Part shown: in pieces, positions 7,974 to 15,971 of the stretch
How the letters are laid out: every line of letters begins with the position of its first letter
Position numbering within the stretch: position 1 is the first letter of the stretch
DNA from: Scalindua sp964584595
GTDB lineage: Bacteria > Planctomycetota > Brocadiia > Brocadiales > Scalinduaceae
Reading direction: 5' to 3'
Assembly: GCA_964584595.1 (NCBI GenBank)
Contig: CAZPAM010000039.1
Span: forward strand, 1 to 22,355
Length of the DNA stretch: 22,355 bases
Translations under genes and position numbers: made by a program
The notes under the pieces: generated by a model
Seen by the model: only the letters and a program-made list of their open reading frames with translations
Told to the model about the DNA's origin: nothing
The model's database searches: none

Positions 7974-8172
7974 GATCGTTATCTGCGAACAGAGACCAGT
8001 AGCGTTGAAAAAAGCAGGCTGTAACTATTGCATATAATATCGTAATACAAAGGCTATAAAAGGCCCATGATGGTAATCCAAGAATACTGCCTGGCATAAA
8101 TTCAGTAAAAAACCATGGGACAGAGGCTATAATAAGTAAAGCAGATATGAAACACACCCTGAGTTTTGTCAT
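7966..8172 (-). CDS. Small two-helix membrane protein, symporter-associated
   Basis: A 68-aa protein with two predicted membrane helices: LRVCFISALLIIASVPWFF and AFYSLCITILYAIVTACFF, joined by a short loop with LGLPSW. Small proteins of this layout (DUF3311- or YhdT-like) often sit next to sodium:solute symporters as accessory subunits. That family match is by shape and context only. The frame is open back to a GTG at 8211, giving 81 aa, but that codon has no Shine-Dalgarno. The ATG at 8172 has a GAAAGAGA purine run about 8 nt upstream and puts the first helix in the normal place, so I use 8172. It lies just after the symporter gene and overlaps the Fe-S gene by 8 nt. Confidence 0.7.
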   Translation of the reverse strand: MTKLRVCFISALLIIASVPWFFTEFMPGSILGLPSWAFYSLCITILYAIVTACFFQRYWSLFADNDHD

Positions 8173-8214
8173 AGATTTTCTCTCTTTCAAATATACATCA
8201 TTTCTTTTCACTAA

Positions 8215-9687
8215 TCAACATTTCACAGGCATTCTCTTGTAGATAGAAGTTATTCCGACAGTCGAAAAATTAGCCGCAAGTCCCCACACACCTGCATGTA
8301 TTCCCCACGGTTTTGGCTCAATGGATAGCCCGATTGAACTAGAGAACATAATAAATAACGTTATACAGATGCCGATTGAAAGCCCTAACAGAATTGATCT
8401 GCCATGCAGTGATTTAATATGCAGCCCCAGAAAAATAGCAGGCGCCACCTGGCACAGAATTTCAAGTTTAATCTCAGTCAATCTCCAGATTGTCTGTGGA
8501 AGATTGGTAGCAAAATAAGCCATACAAGCCATTATGACCCATGAGAATATCTTTCCGGTTCCTGTTAGATTGGATTGAGATGCCCCCGGTCGAATACGCT
8601 TGTATATGTCTTGTGTAAATAGAGACGAGATCGCAAGAAGTGCTGAATCCACAGTAGACATTATGGCTGCAACTGCAGCAGAAAGAAAGAGGATGATAAA
8701 ATATTTAACCCCCGGAATATGGATAGACATGTCATTTAATAAAAGCAAAGTTATTTCCTCACTGCCTTGCTTATCAAGACCGGGAAATCTCGCAAGGCCA
8801 ACTATGCCCACCATGACCAGGAAGAATGTCGTTACGATAGGCATAAAAACCATTATCTGAAACGAACGTCTCAGGGTCTTTGCATTTTTAGCGGCATAGA
8901 TGCGTTGAATAGCCTGCGGGTAGATTGAGATACCAAACATTATGATTATTATCGTACTAAGCCATAATCGTTTTTGTTCAAAATCAGGTGGATGCCACAG
9001 GTCAGGTCGTGATACTACAAGGGTTTTTGCTGCTGAAGATATCCCTCCATACTGGTATTCAATCCCGCAGAATATAAATATACACCCTGCTATAAGTAAG
9101 ATACCCTGTATTGCGTCAGTCCATGCAACACTACGCATACCACCAAGTGTCTCATAAATCACCATAACCAGTGACAGCGCAATTATTCCCTGCACAAAGG
9201 TTACACGACCTCCCGTGGTTACCTCTACTATATAACCAATTGCCTTCAGATTAGTGAGTATATAACTGCCAACTGCAATTATACAGACTATGGTAATAAA
9301 AACTGTCAAGACCGGAGATCCGAACCTGTGTTGAACATAATCCCCAACTGTAATATATCCATGGTTCTTTGAGCGATTATGAAGTTTTGGGGCATATATC
9401 AAATATGCCCCAATGACTGACATCATAAATGTTATACTCACGAGGAAGAGATAACCCTGCCTGTATGCCGAGCCGGCCATTCCAATCAACGTGTTACCGC
9501 TATATTGGGTTGCATAAAGAGTGAGGAAAAGAACGAACAGCCCCATGCCGCGTCCACTCAAATAAAAATCTGCCGGAGAATTCTCCTTGCGTGCAAGCCT
9601 GCCCGCAACACCTATCAAAAGGAGAGAAAGTAAATAAACTCCCATAAAAATTATACCGGTTGTATCAAGAAGTGACATATTTTTCAT
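8215..9687 (-). CDS. Sodium:solute symporter (SSS family, PanF/PutP-like)
   Basis: Integral membrane Na+-coupled uptake transporter with LeuT fold, about 12-13 membrane helices over 490 aa. Seen: YLSGRGMG (42-49), the helix-1 sodium-site region TLYATQYSGNTLIGMAG (56-72), the family signature LGGMRSVAWTDAIQG (181-195), a PQAIQRIYAAK block (257-267) and a helix-8 segment with STVDSAL (344-350), whose Ser/Thr residues match the sodium-site position. The substrate cannot be assigned; pantothenate, proline and short carboxylates are all family options. It heads a three-gene minus-strand unit, with the small membrane protein and Fe-S/DUF3786 gene packed behind it. An alternative start is the ATG at 9678, three codons in; no clear ribosome site separates the two. 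Confidence 0.93.
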   Translation of the reverse strand: MKNMSLLDTTGIIFMGVYLLSLLLIGVAGRLARKENSPADFYLSGRGMGLFVLFLTLYATQYSGNTLIGMAGSAYRQGYLFLVSITFMMSVIGAYLIYAPKLHNRSKNHGYITVGDYVQHRFGSPVLTVFITIVCIIAVGSYILTNLKAIGYIVEVTTGGRVTFVQGIIALSLVMVIYETLGGMRSVAWTDAIQGILLIAGCIFIFCGIEYQYGGISSAAKTLVVSRPDLWHPPDFEQKRLWLSTIIIIMFGISIYPQAIQRIYAAKNAKTLRRSFQIMVFMPIVTTFFLVMVGIVGLARFPGLDKQGSEEITLLLLNDMSIHIPGVKYFIILFLSAAVAAIMSTVDSALLAISSLFTQDIYKRIRPGASQSNLTGTGKIFSWVIMACMAYFATNLPQTIWRLTEIKLEILCQVAPAIFLGLHIKSLHGRSILLGLSIGICITLFIMFSSSIGLSIEPKPWGIHAGVWGLAANFSTVGITSIYKRMPVKC

Positions 9688-9699
9688 AAACGCTATAAT
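9672..9699 (+). promoter_or_regulatory. Near-consensus sigma-70-type promoter, + strand
   Basis: GTGACA at 9672-9677 (5 of 6 to TTGACA), a 16-nt spacer, then a perfect TATAAT at 9694-9699. It overlaps the first codons of the divergent symporter gene and points into the 9700-9992 gap, towards the short CBS-like ORF. Transcription would begin near 9706. Chance matches occur in AT-rich DNA. Confidence 0.5.
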
Positions 9700-9992
9700 A
9701 GCAGAATTACAATTGCATTTCCTCTCTACAATCTCAATAATAGATAGCAGATCATGTCGATTACAAGTAACTCACATTAAGCCATTTCAAGGAATGATAC
9801 CAATGACAGTCACGACTATTATGAGCAAAAAGGTGCATAAGGTAAGACTGAATGATAATATAGAAGAGATTATTACGTGGAATTACATTTTTGTGAGCCA
9901 TACAGGAAGAAATAAGGAATGATTAGAGAGGACTGAATAGTTGTTCGACTAGAAACGCAGGAATAAATCTTTATATAAGAAAAACTTTGTTT
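9688..9992. other. 305-bp gap between symporter and corA
   Basis: Divergent side of the symporter gene and downstream side of corA. It holds the end of the + strand promoter and the CBS-like fragment listed separately. Nothing else is recognised, and no convincing terminator is seen after corA. Confidence 0.6.
9803..9922 (+). pseudogene. Short CBS-domain-like remnant
   Basis: A 39-aa ORF with an AAGGA Shine-Dalgarno 9 nt before the ATG at 9803. The protein opens with MTVTTIMSKKVHKVRLNDNI and EEI, which reads like the start of a CBS domain (xxIMSxxVxxVxxDDxxEE). It then jumps to YIFVSHTGRNKE, which resembles the middle of the same domain (PVVDxxGxxxG), as if about eight residues were deleted. 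It then stops. One base out of frame the DNA reads LRGITFL before a stop, which would also suit the missing helix. Most likely this is a decayed CBS gene. An upstream in-frame TTG at 9713 gives 69 aa but adds no recognisable sequence. A real small protein cannot be excluded. Confidence 0.4.
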
Positions 9993-10955
9993 TCAGAACC
10001 ATTTTTTAATTTTAAATATGAAAAAGAGTGCTATAGCAACAATGCCCATAGTTCCTAAAAAAGCATAGTATGAATAACGCCATCCCAATTCAGGCATATG
10101 TTCGAAATTCATCCCATAAAGACCACACAGGAAGGTCATTGGCATCATTATGGTTGCCACGAGAGACAAGAGCTTCATAACTTCATTCATGCGTTTTGAT
10201 GCTATTGACATATGAAATTCCATTATACCCATAATCATTTCACGGAAAGAATCCAAATCAGCGCTAACACGTTCCATGTTACTGTCCAGATTTTTCATAT
10301 ACGAAAGACATTCTTCGGAGATGAAAGGTGTCTTACGTGTCGATATCTTCATTAATATACTGCTGGCCGGTTCTACTGATTTCTTAATTAAGTGTATATT
10401 CCTTCTTATCCGAAAAATATCTTGAAAAACTTGCTCTGTGAATCTGCCCTCGGATATTTCATTTTCTATATCTTCCAACTCTCTATCAAAACCAAACATT
10501 GTTTGAAGAACATCACTTATATAAAAATCAAAGATTAAGAAAACAAGAAACCCAGTAGTCTTCCCTGCAATCAAAAAGTTCTTTTTGTATTCCTGTTTTA
10601 TCTGATCTATTACAACTAAAGGCTCTGCATGCAGAGTGAGGATAAAATTCTTCCCTATGACTGCTTTAAATTTGCAGTTAGTAACTTTAGACTCATGTAA
10701 TTTAAAACTGAGTAAGTCAAGATTTATGTAATTGTCTGTCTGTTCATATAGAGGAATAGGGCTATCAGAAAAGTAGTTTTCTAAAGAAGATTTCTCAATG
10801 TTCAAGGTCTTTAATATTTCATGTTCTTCCGTTGCATTCTTTTCCTCTATATCTATCCAATAAAACTTATCTGGAACAGAAAGTACATCTGGAGGCAAAG
10901 AATCCAGTTCCTGGCACAACTTTTCTTGTGGCGTAAACTCTACAAAAAAATTCAT
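9993..10955 (-). CDS. corA: CorA-type magnesium/divalent-cation channel
   Basis: Homopentameric Mg2+ (or Co2+/Ni2+) channel of the inner membrane. Seen: a ~260-residue cytoplasmic domain with the long stalk helix and IRRNIHLIKKSVEP (183-196), then two C-terminal helices (about 262-282 and 295-315). The diagnostic YGMNFEHMPEL loop (280-290) contains the GMN selectivity motif at 281-283, and a basic KIKKWF tail ends the protein. The 320-aa length is typical. The gene stands alone: 200 bp separate it from the next gene upstream and about 300 bp from the symporter downstream. Zinc-exporting relatives (ZntB) share the fold, but the intact GMNFEHMPEL supports the CorA branch. Confidence 0.95.
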   Translation of the reverse strand: MNFFVEFTPQEKLCQELDSLPPDVLSVPDKFYWIDIEEKNATEEHEILKTLNIEKSSLENYFSDSPIPLYEQTDNYINLDLLSFKLHESKVTNCKFKAVIGKNFILTLHAEPLVVIDQIKQEYKKNFLIAGKTTGFLVFLIFDFYISDVLQTMFGFDRELEDIENEISEGRFTEQVFQDIFRIRRNIHLIKKSVEPASSILMKISTRKTPFISEECLSYMKNLDSNMERVSADLDSFREMIMGIMEFHMSIASKRMNEVMKLLSLVATIMMPMTFLCGLYGMNFEHMPELGWRYSYYAFLGTMGIVAIALFFIFKIKKWF

Positions 10956-11155
10956 ATTATAGAAATTGCTATAAAAGAGGTGAGTGCTGAATAATATAAT
11001 CTATAGAATATAAGTCGTTTAAGTTAACACTTAATTCAAGATATTAAACAAACAAGAATATTATTTCAAGATTTTTTTTCCAGAAACCAGGGAGATAGGC
11101 TTAATGGGGAATTTGCAGAATGTTAATTCACTAGCTAATCTGACTATACAATTTA
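10956..11155. other. 200-bp non-coding gap upstream of corA
   Basis: AT-rich intergenic DNA between the MoeB-like gene and corA. It contains a perfect 6-bp inverted repeat (TTAAGT, 4-nt loop, ACTTAA) at 11019-11034, about 65 bp before the corA start, which could be an operator. No gene or clear promoter is seen. Confidence 0.5.
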
Positions 11156-11962
11156 TTAAAGATGTACCTGGCAAAACTCTTCGTAGTCTATCAGTTCTTT
11201 TATTGTAGGATTTTCACCACAAATTGGACATTCAGGATTACGTTGTATTTTCAACTTCTTAAAATCCATTCCAAGAGAATCATAAAGAAGAAGTTTACCA
11301 TTAAGAAGCTCTCCTTTGCCCAGAATCAACTTAATAACCTCAGTTGCCTGAATAACTCCGATGGTTCCAGCAATCACCCCCAGTACACCTGCCTCCTGAC
11401 AGGAAGGAACCAGATCAGGTGGAGGCGGCGTTTCATAAAGACAACGATAGCATGGACCTTCACCCGGTATAATTGTAGTTGCTTGGCCATCAAACCTGAA
11501 AATGGCACCGTGTGATAGAGGTTTACCAAGCATAACACATGCATCGTTCACCAGGTATCTGGTTGGAAAATTGTCTGAACCATCTAGGATTACATCGTAA
11601 TCTTTGATAATATCAATAATATTGTCTGAATTAAGGCGGTCTGTGTAAGGTACCACTTCAACATCCGGATTCAATCCCTCAATCGTTTCCTTTGCAGACT
11701 GAGCCTTTGGATAATCAACATCTTTAGTTGAGTGTAATATTTGCCTCTGAAGATTTGAAAAATCAACATTATCATTGTCAGCAATTCCAATTTTCCCAAT
11801 ACCTGCTGCTGCAAGATAAAACGCTGCAGGAGAACCCAGCCCTCCTGCGCCAACCAGGAACACATTGGATTCAAGTAACTTTTTCTGCCCCTTTCCCCCC
11901 ACTTCAGGCAAAATTATGTGCCTGGAATATCTATCAATCTGTTCATCAGTAAATTCTGACAT
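11156..11962 (-). CDS. MoeB/ThiF/HesA-family E1-like adenylyltransferase
   Basis: Activates the C-terminal Gly-Gly of a ThiS/MoaD-type sulfur carrier by adenylation, for thiamine, molybdopterin or related synthesis. Seen: RYSRHIILPEVGGKGQKKL (11-29), the nucleotide loop GAGGLGS (38-44), ADNDNVDFSNLQRQ (61-74), DGSDNFPTRYLVND (127-140), a CysXXCys pair 171/174 and a second pair 245/248 forming the structural zinc site, and SCQEAGVLG (187-195) with Cys188 as the likely sulfur-relay cysteine. The 268 aa have the length of MoeB/ThiF with no rhodanese domain. No sulfur-carrier, moa or thi gene lies nearby, so the pathway is left open. A purine-rich AGAAGGG is about 9 nt upstream of the ATG. The tolC-like gene ends 51 nt upstream of this start, so read-through from the long operon is possible. 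Confidence 0.92.
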   Translation of the reverse strand: MSEFTDEQIDRYSRHIILPEVGGKGQKKLLESNVFLVGAGGLGSPAAFYLAAAGIGKIGIADNDNVDFSNLQRQILHSTKDVDYPKAQSAKETIEGLNPDVEVVPYTDRLNSDNIIDIIKDYDVILDGSDNFPTRYLVNDACVMLGKPLSHGAIFRFDGQATTIIPGEGPCYRCLYETPPPPDLVPSCQEAGVLGVIAGTIGVIQATEVIKLILGKGELLNGKLLLYDSLGMDFKKLKIQRNPECPICGENPTIKELIDYEEFCQVHL

Positions 11963-12013
11963 CCCACATACCCTTCTCTTTCTTCATTATTATTGATCAA
12001 TCTGTTTGATTTG

Positions 12014-13645
12014 CTAAACACCTGTATCTTCTATTATGATATTGTTGTTTTCCAGAATAGTACCAAGTACTGCATCCAGATTGCCTAATGAAATCTGGTA
12101 ATCAACAATTGCATTTGTAGCCCTTCCTTCTGAAACTGCCAGATCTGCCTGAGCACGTATTACTTCAAGGCTGGTCGATCTTCCAACCTTAAACTTTTTC
12201 TCCTCTGCCTTAAGTCTTTCCTGTGATAATTCCTTTGCTTTCTTTGACGCTTTAATCCTTTCTGCATTTGTCCTTATCTGCCGAACTGCCTTTCTGACTT
12301 CGACAACAATCTCCTGCTCTACCTTCCTGGTATTGAATACCGTTTGTTTTTCCTCGAGTTTAGCCTTTGAATAGTTGCTCTTTGCCTCTCGGTTACCTAG
12401 AGGAACCTCCATCGTTACTCCAAAGAACTCAGTTTGGAAATCCTCAGAGAAAACAGAATCATTGGCATTCCCATAATTTGCAGCAAGTCCACTGTAGCGA
12501 ATCCCTGCTTCGAAATCAAGTTTAGGAAGTAATTGATTCTTTTCCTGCTTTACTTTAATTCTGGCATTTGCTATGTCCAGGCCTTGCTCAAATACTTCCG
12601 GTCTTTTTTCAAGTGCAATCTTAATCGATTCATTAATCGAAACATCTCTAACCTGAAATGAGGCAATGTCAAGTGGCACAATTGAAACATCAGATAATAT
12701 AGGATTGTTGCTTAAATTCATGACCTGCATCAGCTCATCTTCTCTGTCTTTTATATCATTTTCTGCTACCACCACTCCCTCTAACTGGCTGGCAACACCT
12801 TCTTCTGCAACTAGTAACTCTATAGGGGCCAAAGTTCCAACATCGACCTGAATCTTGTTCTTCTTCAGTAAATCCTCAGCTCTTTCTAATGATTTCTTTC
12901 TCACTCTTAATTCTTCTATTGCCTTTACAAGCTCCCAATATGCTGTTTGCGTTGAGTTGGTTACTTCGATTGCCGTTTCCTTAAGTTCTAATACAGACCT
13001 TTTCTTGTCATTCCTTGCTATATAAATATCACTTCGATTATAAAAAATCCCGGCACTCTTTAAAAGGGGTTGAGTTATTTTCGCCTCTATATACGCCTCA
13101 GAAGATGGGTTGAATATTGCAAAAGGAGGCGGATCCAGAAAGGCTTTCTCAATATTATATTCCATAGTAAATGTGGCGCCTGTTTCAACTTTCTTTTCAA
13201 TTATTGCATTTAAGGTATTTGTATCACTTCTAAAATCTCCAGCGGTAGCTCCTGTACCAAGCTGCAATTGGCTGTTGGATGGTGTTTCAGAATCCTTAAC
13301 ATCACCAGTAACAGTTAATGTTGGATCAAATTCTGATTTTTCAACAGTAATATCTTTTTCCTTAATCAACGGATCAATCTTTGCAATTCTTATGTCATAG
13401 TTATTTTGCAAGGCCATGATTATACTGTCTTTTAATGTTAGGTTAAGAAATTTTGTGTCTTTCATGGAAAATGCTACATCAGAGCCTTTCTCCTCTATTG
13501 CCTCTATTTTGTCTGTAGGAGTTACATTCAGTATCTCTCTAAGAGCCTCCACATAGGCATTCCCTGCTTCAACATCTGTCTTAGCGTATATTATTATGTT
13601 CAGAACTAAAATTGTCGTTAATATGTATTTAAGTTTACACAACAT
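12014..13645 (-). CDS. TolC-like outer membrane efflux protein
   Basis: Outer membrane factor of the TolC family (two OEP domains), forming a trimeric channel across outer membrane and periplasm. Seen: an N-terminal hydrophobic signal peptide (about 1-21 or 1-27), the LTLKDSIIMALQNNYDIRIAK start of the first repeat (69-89), long coiled-coil helices rich in Glu/Lys/Ala, and a second repeat with ESIKIALEKRPEVFE. Near the C-terminus are KVEQEIVVEVRKAVRQI and the KVGRSTSLEVIRAQADL block typical of OEP. The 543-aa length is on the long side for the family. It lies 5 nt after folE, with a Shine-Dalgarno AAGGGA inside the folE end. No membrane-fusion protein or pump gene adjoins it, so the partner system must be elsewhere. 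Confidence 0.9.
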   Translation of the reverse strand: MLCKLKYILTTILVLNIIIYAKTDVEAGNAYVEALREILNVTPTDKIEAIEEKGSDVAFSMKDTKFLNLTLKDSIIMALQNNYDIRIAKIDPLIKEKDITVEKSEFDPTLTVTGDVKDSETPSNSQLQLGTGATAGDFRSDTNTLNAIIEKKVETGATFTMEYNIEKAFLDPPPFAIFNPSSEAYIEAKITQPLLKSAGIFYNRSDIYIARNDKKRSVLELKETAIEVTNSTQTAYWELVKAIEELRVRKKSLERAEDLLKKNKIQVDVGTLAPIELLVAEEGVASQLEGVVVAENDIKDREDELMQVMNLSNNPILSDVSIVPLDIASFQVRDVSINESIKIALEKRPEVFEQGLDIANARIKVKQEKNQLLPKLDFEAGIRYSGLAANYGNANDSVFSEDFQTEFFGVTMEVPLGNREAKSNYSKAKLEEKQTVFNTRKVEQEIVVEVRKAVRQIRTNAERIKASKKAKELSQERLKAEEKKFKVGRSTSLEVIRAQADLAVSEGRATNAIVDYQISLGNLDAVLGTILENNNIIIEDTGV

Positions 13646-13650
13646 ATAGT

Positions 13651-14211
13651 TTATCTTCCCTTAATGAGGGACATCGCCTCGGCCCTTGTAGCCGGATTTT
13701 TCCTGAATATCCCTCTTACCACTGATGTCTGGGCAATACTGCCAGTTTTCTTAATTCCCCTCATGGCCATACAAAGATGTTCTGCTTCAACAATTACCAT
13801 TACTCCCTTTGGTCTAAGTGCCTTCATTAGAGCTTCAGCTATCGCTGTGGTAAGGCGTTCCTGTACCTGCAATTTCTTCGCCTCAACCTCTACTACCCTT
13901 GCAAGCTTACTTAAGCCAGTCACCCTGGAACCGTTAGGTATATATGCAACATGAGCTTTACCTATAAAAGGCAGCAAGTGATGCTCGCAAACAGAAAAAA
14001 AAGGAATATCCTTTAATAAAACTATTTCATCATGGTCTTCAGATTTTAAAACTTTAATCTGCTTTCCCGCATCCTTACCGATCCCAGCGAAAATCTCTTC
14101 ACACATCTCAGCAACACGTTTTGGAGTGTCCCTGATGCCTCCACGTTTTGGGTCTTCACCAATCCCCTCTAAAAACAGTGTAACGCCCTTCATTATCTTT
14201 TTTTTATCCAT
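13651..14211 (-). CDS. folE: GTP cyclohydrolase I
   Basis: Converts GTP to 7,8-dihydroneopterin triphosphate, the first step of folate (and queuosine/biopterin) synthesis. Seen: GGIRDTPKRVAEM (24-36), the zinc motif FFSVCEHHLLPF (71-82) with Cys75 and His78, the third zinc ligand Cys147 in EAEHLCMAMRG (142-152), GLSKLARVVEV (99-109), and the KLQVQERLT block (113-121). All catalytic residues known from E. coli FolE are present. The 186-aa length is standard. It belongs to the long minus-strand run together with folP, giving two folate enzymes in one unit. Its spacing to dapA upstream is 50 nt, and to the tolC-like gene downstream 5 nt. Confidence 0.97.
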   Translation of the reverse strand: MDKKKIMKGVTLFLEGIGEDPKRGGIRDTPKRVAEMCEEIFAGIGKDAGKQIKVLKSEDHDEIVLLKDIPFFSVCEHHLLPFIGKAHVAYIPNGSRVTGLSKLARVVEVEAKKLQVQERLTTAIAEALMKALRPKGVMVIVEAEHLCMAMRGIKKTGSIAQTSVVRGIFRKNPATRAEAMSLIKGR

Positions 14212-14261
14212 ATCACACTATCTACAAAAAAATTAATATCAGCAACATTTGTAGTCAAGAT

Positions 14262-15151
14262 TCAAATTAGGCCATACTCTTCTAATGTCTTCTGAAGTTG
14301 TTTCTCATGTCCTTCGCTCATCTTACAGAGGGGCAGCCTCAATTCACCGTTAATCCTGCCAAGCAATTTCATAGCGGTTTTTACTGGAATCGGATTTGTC
14401 TCTATGAACATAGCTTTACATATTGGAAAGAGTTTCATATGCATTTGCCTGGACTTCTCAATCTCACCATTAAGAAAGCTTGAGACCATTTCTGAAACCT
14501 CTTGAGGCAGAATGTTTGCTACAACAGAAACAACGCCCTTTCCACCAACAGACATTATTGGAAGAGTCAAAGAATCATCGCCGGACAATACCGTAATATC
14601 ACACAGGCTCAGTATATGACTTGTTTGATCAAGGCTGCCACTTGCCTCTTTAATAGCCACAATGTTCTCTATCTCATAANNNNNNNNNNNNNNNNNNNNN
14701 NNNNNNNNNNNNNNNNNNNNNGAGTTATTGAAACAGCAGTCCTTGATGGCACATTATAAATTATTATAGGAATATCCACCTCCTCTGCTATAACCTTATA
14801 GTGCTCATAAAGACCTTCCTGTGTTGGCTTGTTATAATACGGCGTAATCATCAATGAACCATCGGCACCCATTTCTTTAGCATGTCTGGTCAGGCTTAAA
14901 GCCTCATCCGTATTATTAGAACCTGTTCCCGCAATAACAGGTATTCGGCCATTTGCTTTCTCAATTACTTTTCCGACAACTTCTCCATGTTCCTTGTGTG
15001 TCAAGGCAGGAGATTCACCTGTCGTACCACACGGTATAATGCCATCTGTACCATTTTCTATATGATATTCTACCAGTTCCCCAAGCGCATCATAATCTAC
15101 CAACCCATCATTGAATGGCGTAACCAAGGCAACTATCGATCCAGTAAACAT
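14262..15151 (-). CDS. dapA: 4-hydroxy-tetrahydrodipicolinate synthase, interrupted by an N gap
   Basis: Condenses pyruvate with aspartate semialdehyde on the route to lysine and diaminopimelate for peptidoglycan. The N-terminal part (15151 to 14722) shows ALVTPF (8-13), CGTTGESPAL (41-50), MITPYYNKP (101-109) and IYNVPSRT (131-138), including the catalytic tyrosine Tyr132 and Arg137. The C-terminal part resumes before the gap end as NIVAIKEASG, containing the Schiff-base lysine, and runs to a normal family C-terminus at 14262. N occupies 14680-14721. The two halves are out of frame across 42 N, so the run is a placeholder. By alignment to DapA about seven residues are missing, a true gap near 19 nt. 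A strong AAGGAGG ribosome site (about 15161-15168) precedes the ATG. The gene is probably intact in the organism. Confidence 0.93.
14680..14721. other. Assembly gap (42 N)
   Basis: Run of undetermined bases inside dapA. To restore the dapA frame the real length must be 1 modulo 3, whereas 42 is 0 modulo 3, so its size is arbitrary. Confidence 0.98.
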
Positions 15152-15198
15152 AAATTTAAACTCCTCCTTTTTTATATAATTTCAGTTATAGGAGATGC

Positions 15199-15939
15199 TC
15201 AGAAGTTTTGCTTTATAAGATAATGCTTGTATATAATATCCTTCATTTCTTTTACTGCTCTTTTAAGTCCAACAAAGATTGCCCTTGAAACGATACTGTG
15301 CCCAATGTGAAGCTCCTCTACATCCATAACTTCAACAATAGGACCGGTATTCTTGTATGTCAAACCATGACCGGCGTTCACTTTTAAGCCTGCATCCTGT
15401 GCCGACTTTACACCTTCCTTTAATACTTCCAGCATTTCAGAACTTTGCTTCTCACTCTTTGCATTGGCATAATTTCCTGTGTGAAGCTCAACCGCTTGCG
15501 CTCCAACTTCACCAGATGCAATTATCTGATCTCTATCAGGATCTATAAAAAGGCTCACATATATGTCATTGTCTTTGAATTTCTTAATAATATCAGTAAG
15601 CACTTTCTTTTGTGAAGTGACAGACAGCCCCCCTTCTGTAGTAACCTCCTGTCTTTTTTCAGGCACAAGAGTTATTTGCTCAGGTTTTAGCCTGATAGCA
15701 ATATCAATAATTTCTTGAGAAGTTGCCATCTCCAGGTTGAGTTTAGTAAAAACTGTTTGACGTAACAAATCAAGGTCTCTGTCCTGAATATGCCTTCTAT
15801 CTTCCCTGAGATGTATTGTTATGATGTCAGCCCCACCCAGATCTGCAAGTCCAGCTGCTGTTATCGGGTCAGGTTCATATGTCATTCTTGCCTGCCTTAA
15901 TGTAGCAACATGATCAACATTGACTCCCAATTTAATCAT
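15199..15939 (-). CDS. pdxJ: Pyridoxine 5'-phosphate synthase
   Basis: Closes the ring of vitamin B6 from 1-deoxyxylulose 5-phosphate and 3-amino-2-oxopropyl phosphate in the DXP-dependent pathway. Seen: the N-terminal LGVNVDHVATLRQAR (4-18), TIHLREDRRHI (41-51, His43), NLEMA (68-72, Glu70), LVPEKR (91-96), ELHTGNYA (151-158), NAGHGL (188-193, His191) and HIGHSI (211-216). These are all the phosphate-binding and catalytic blocks of PdxJ. The 246-aa length is typical. It lies 32 nt after cdaR and 47 nt before dapA. In several Gram-negative groups pdxJ also follows folP-cdaA-cdaR, usually with glmM between; here glmM is absent from that slot. Confidence 0.97.
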   Translation of the reverse strand: MIKLGVNVDHVATLRQARMTYEPDPITAAGLADLGGADIITIHLREDRRHIQDRDLDLLRQTVFTKLNLEMATSQEIIDIAIRLKPEQITLVPEKRQEVTTEGGLSVTSQKKVLTDIIKKFKDNDIYVSLFIDPDRDQIIASGEVGAQAVELHTGNYANAKSEKQSSEMLEVLKEGVKSAQDAGLKVNAGHGLTYKNTGPIVEVMDVEELHIGHSIVSRAIFVGLKRAVKEMKDIIYKHYLIKQNF

Positions 15940-15971
15940 AATATTTTATAAGAAAGGTGTTTTTCGAAATA

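Noticed and set aside
8173..8211. GTG-initiated 81-aa form of the small membrane protein
   Set aside because: No ribosome site precedes the GTG, whereas the ATG at 8172 has one.
9713..9802. TTG-initiated N-terminal extension of the CBS-like ORF
   Set aside because: The added residues match nothing recognised, and the ATG at 9803 has its own ribosome site.
9979..9995. Possible hairpin (GAAAAAC/GTTTTC) at the end of corA as a terminator
   Set aside because: The stem is short, AT-only apart from its ends, contains a mismatch or bulge and overlaps the stop codon; there is no clear U tract.
11019..11034. TTAAGT/ACTTAA inverted repeat upstream of corA as a riboswitch
   Set aside because: Far too short for an Mg2+ riboswitch such as M-box; at most an operator, noted with the gap.
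14222..14254. CTACAAA/TTTGTAG inverted repeat in the folE-dapA gap
   Set aside because: A 7-bp stem with a 19-nt loop is expected by chance in AT-rich DNA and lacks a T run.
14262..15151. Two separate dapA fragments or a dapA pseudogene
   Set aside because: Both halves are well conserved and the break coincides with the N run, so it is an assembly artefact.
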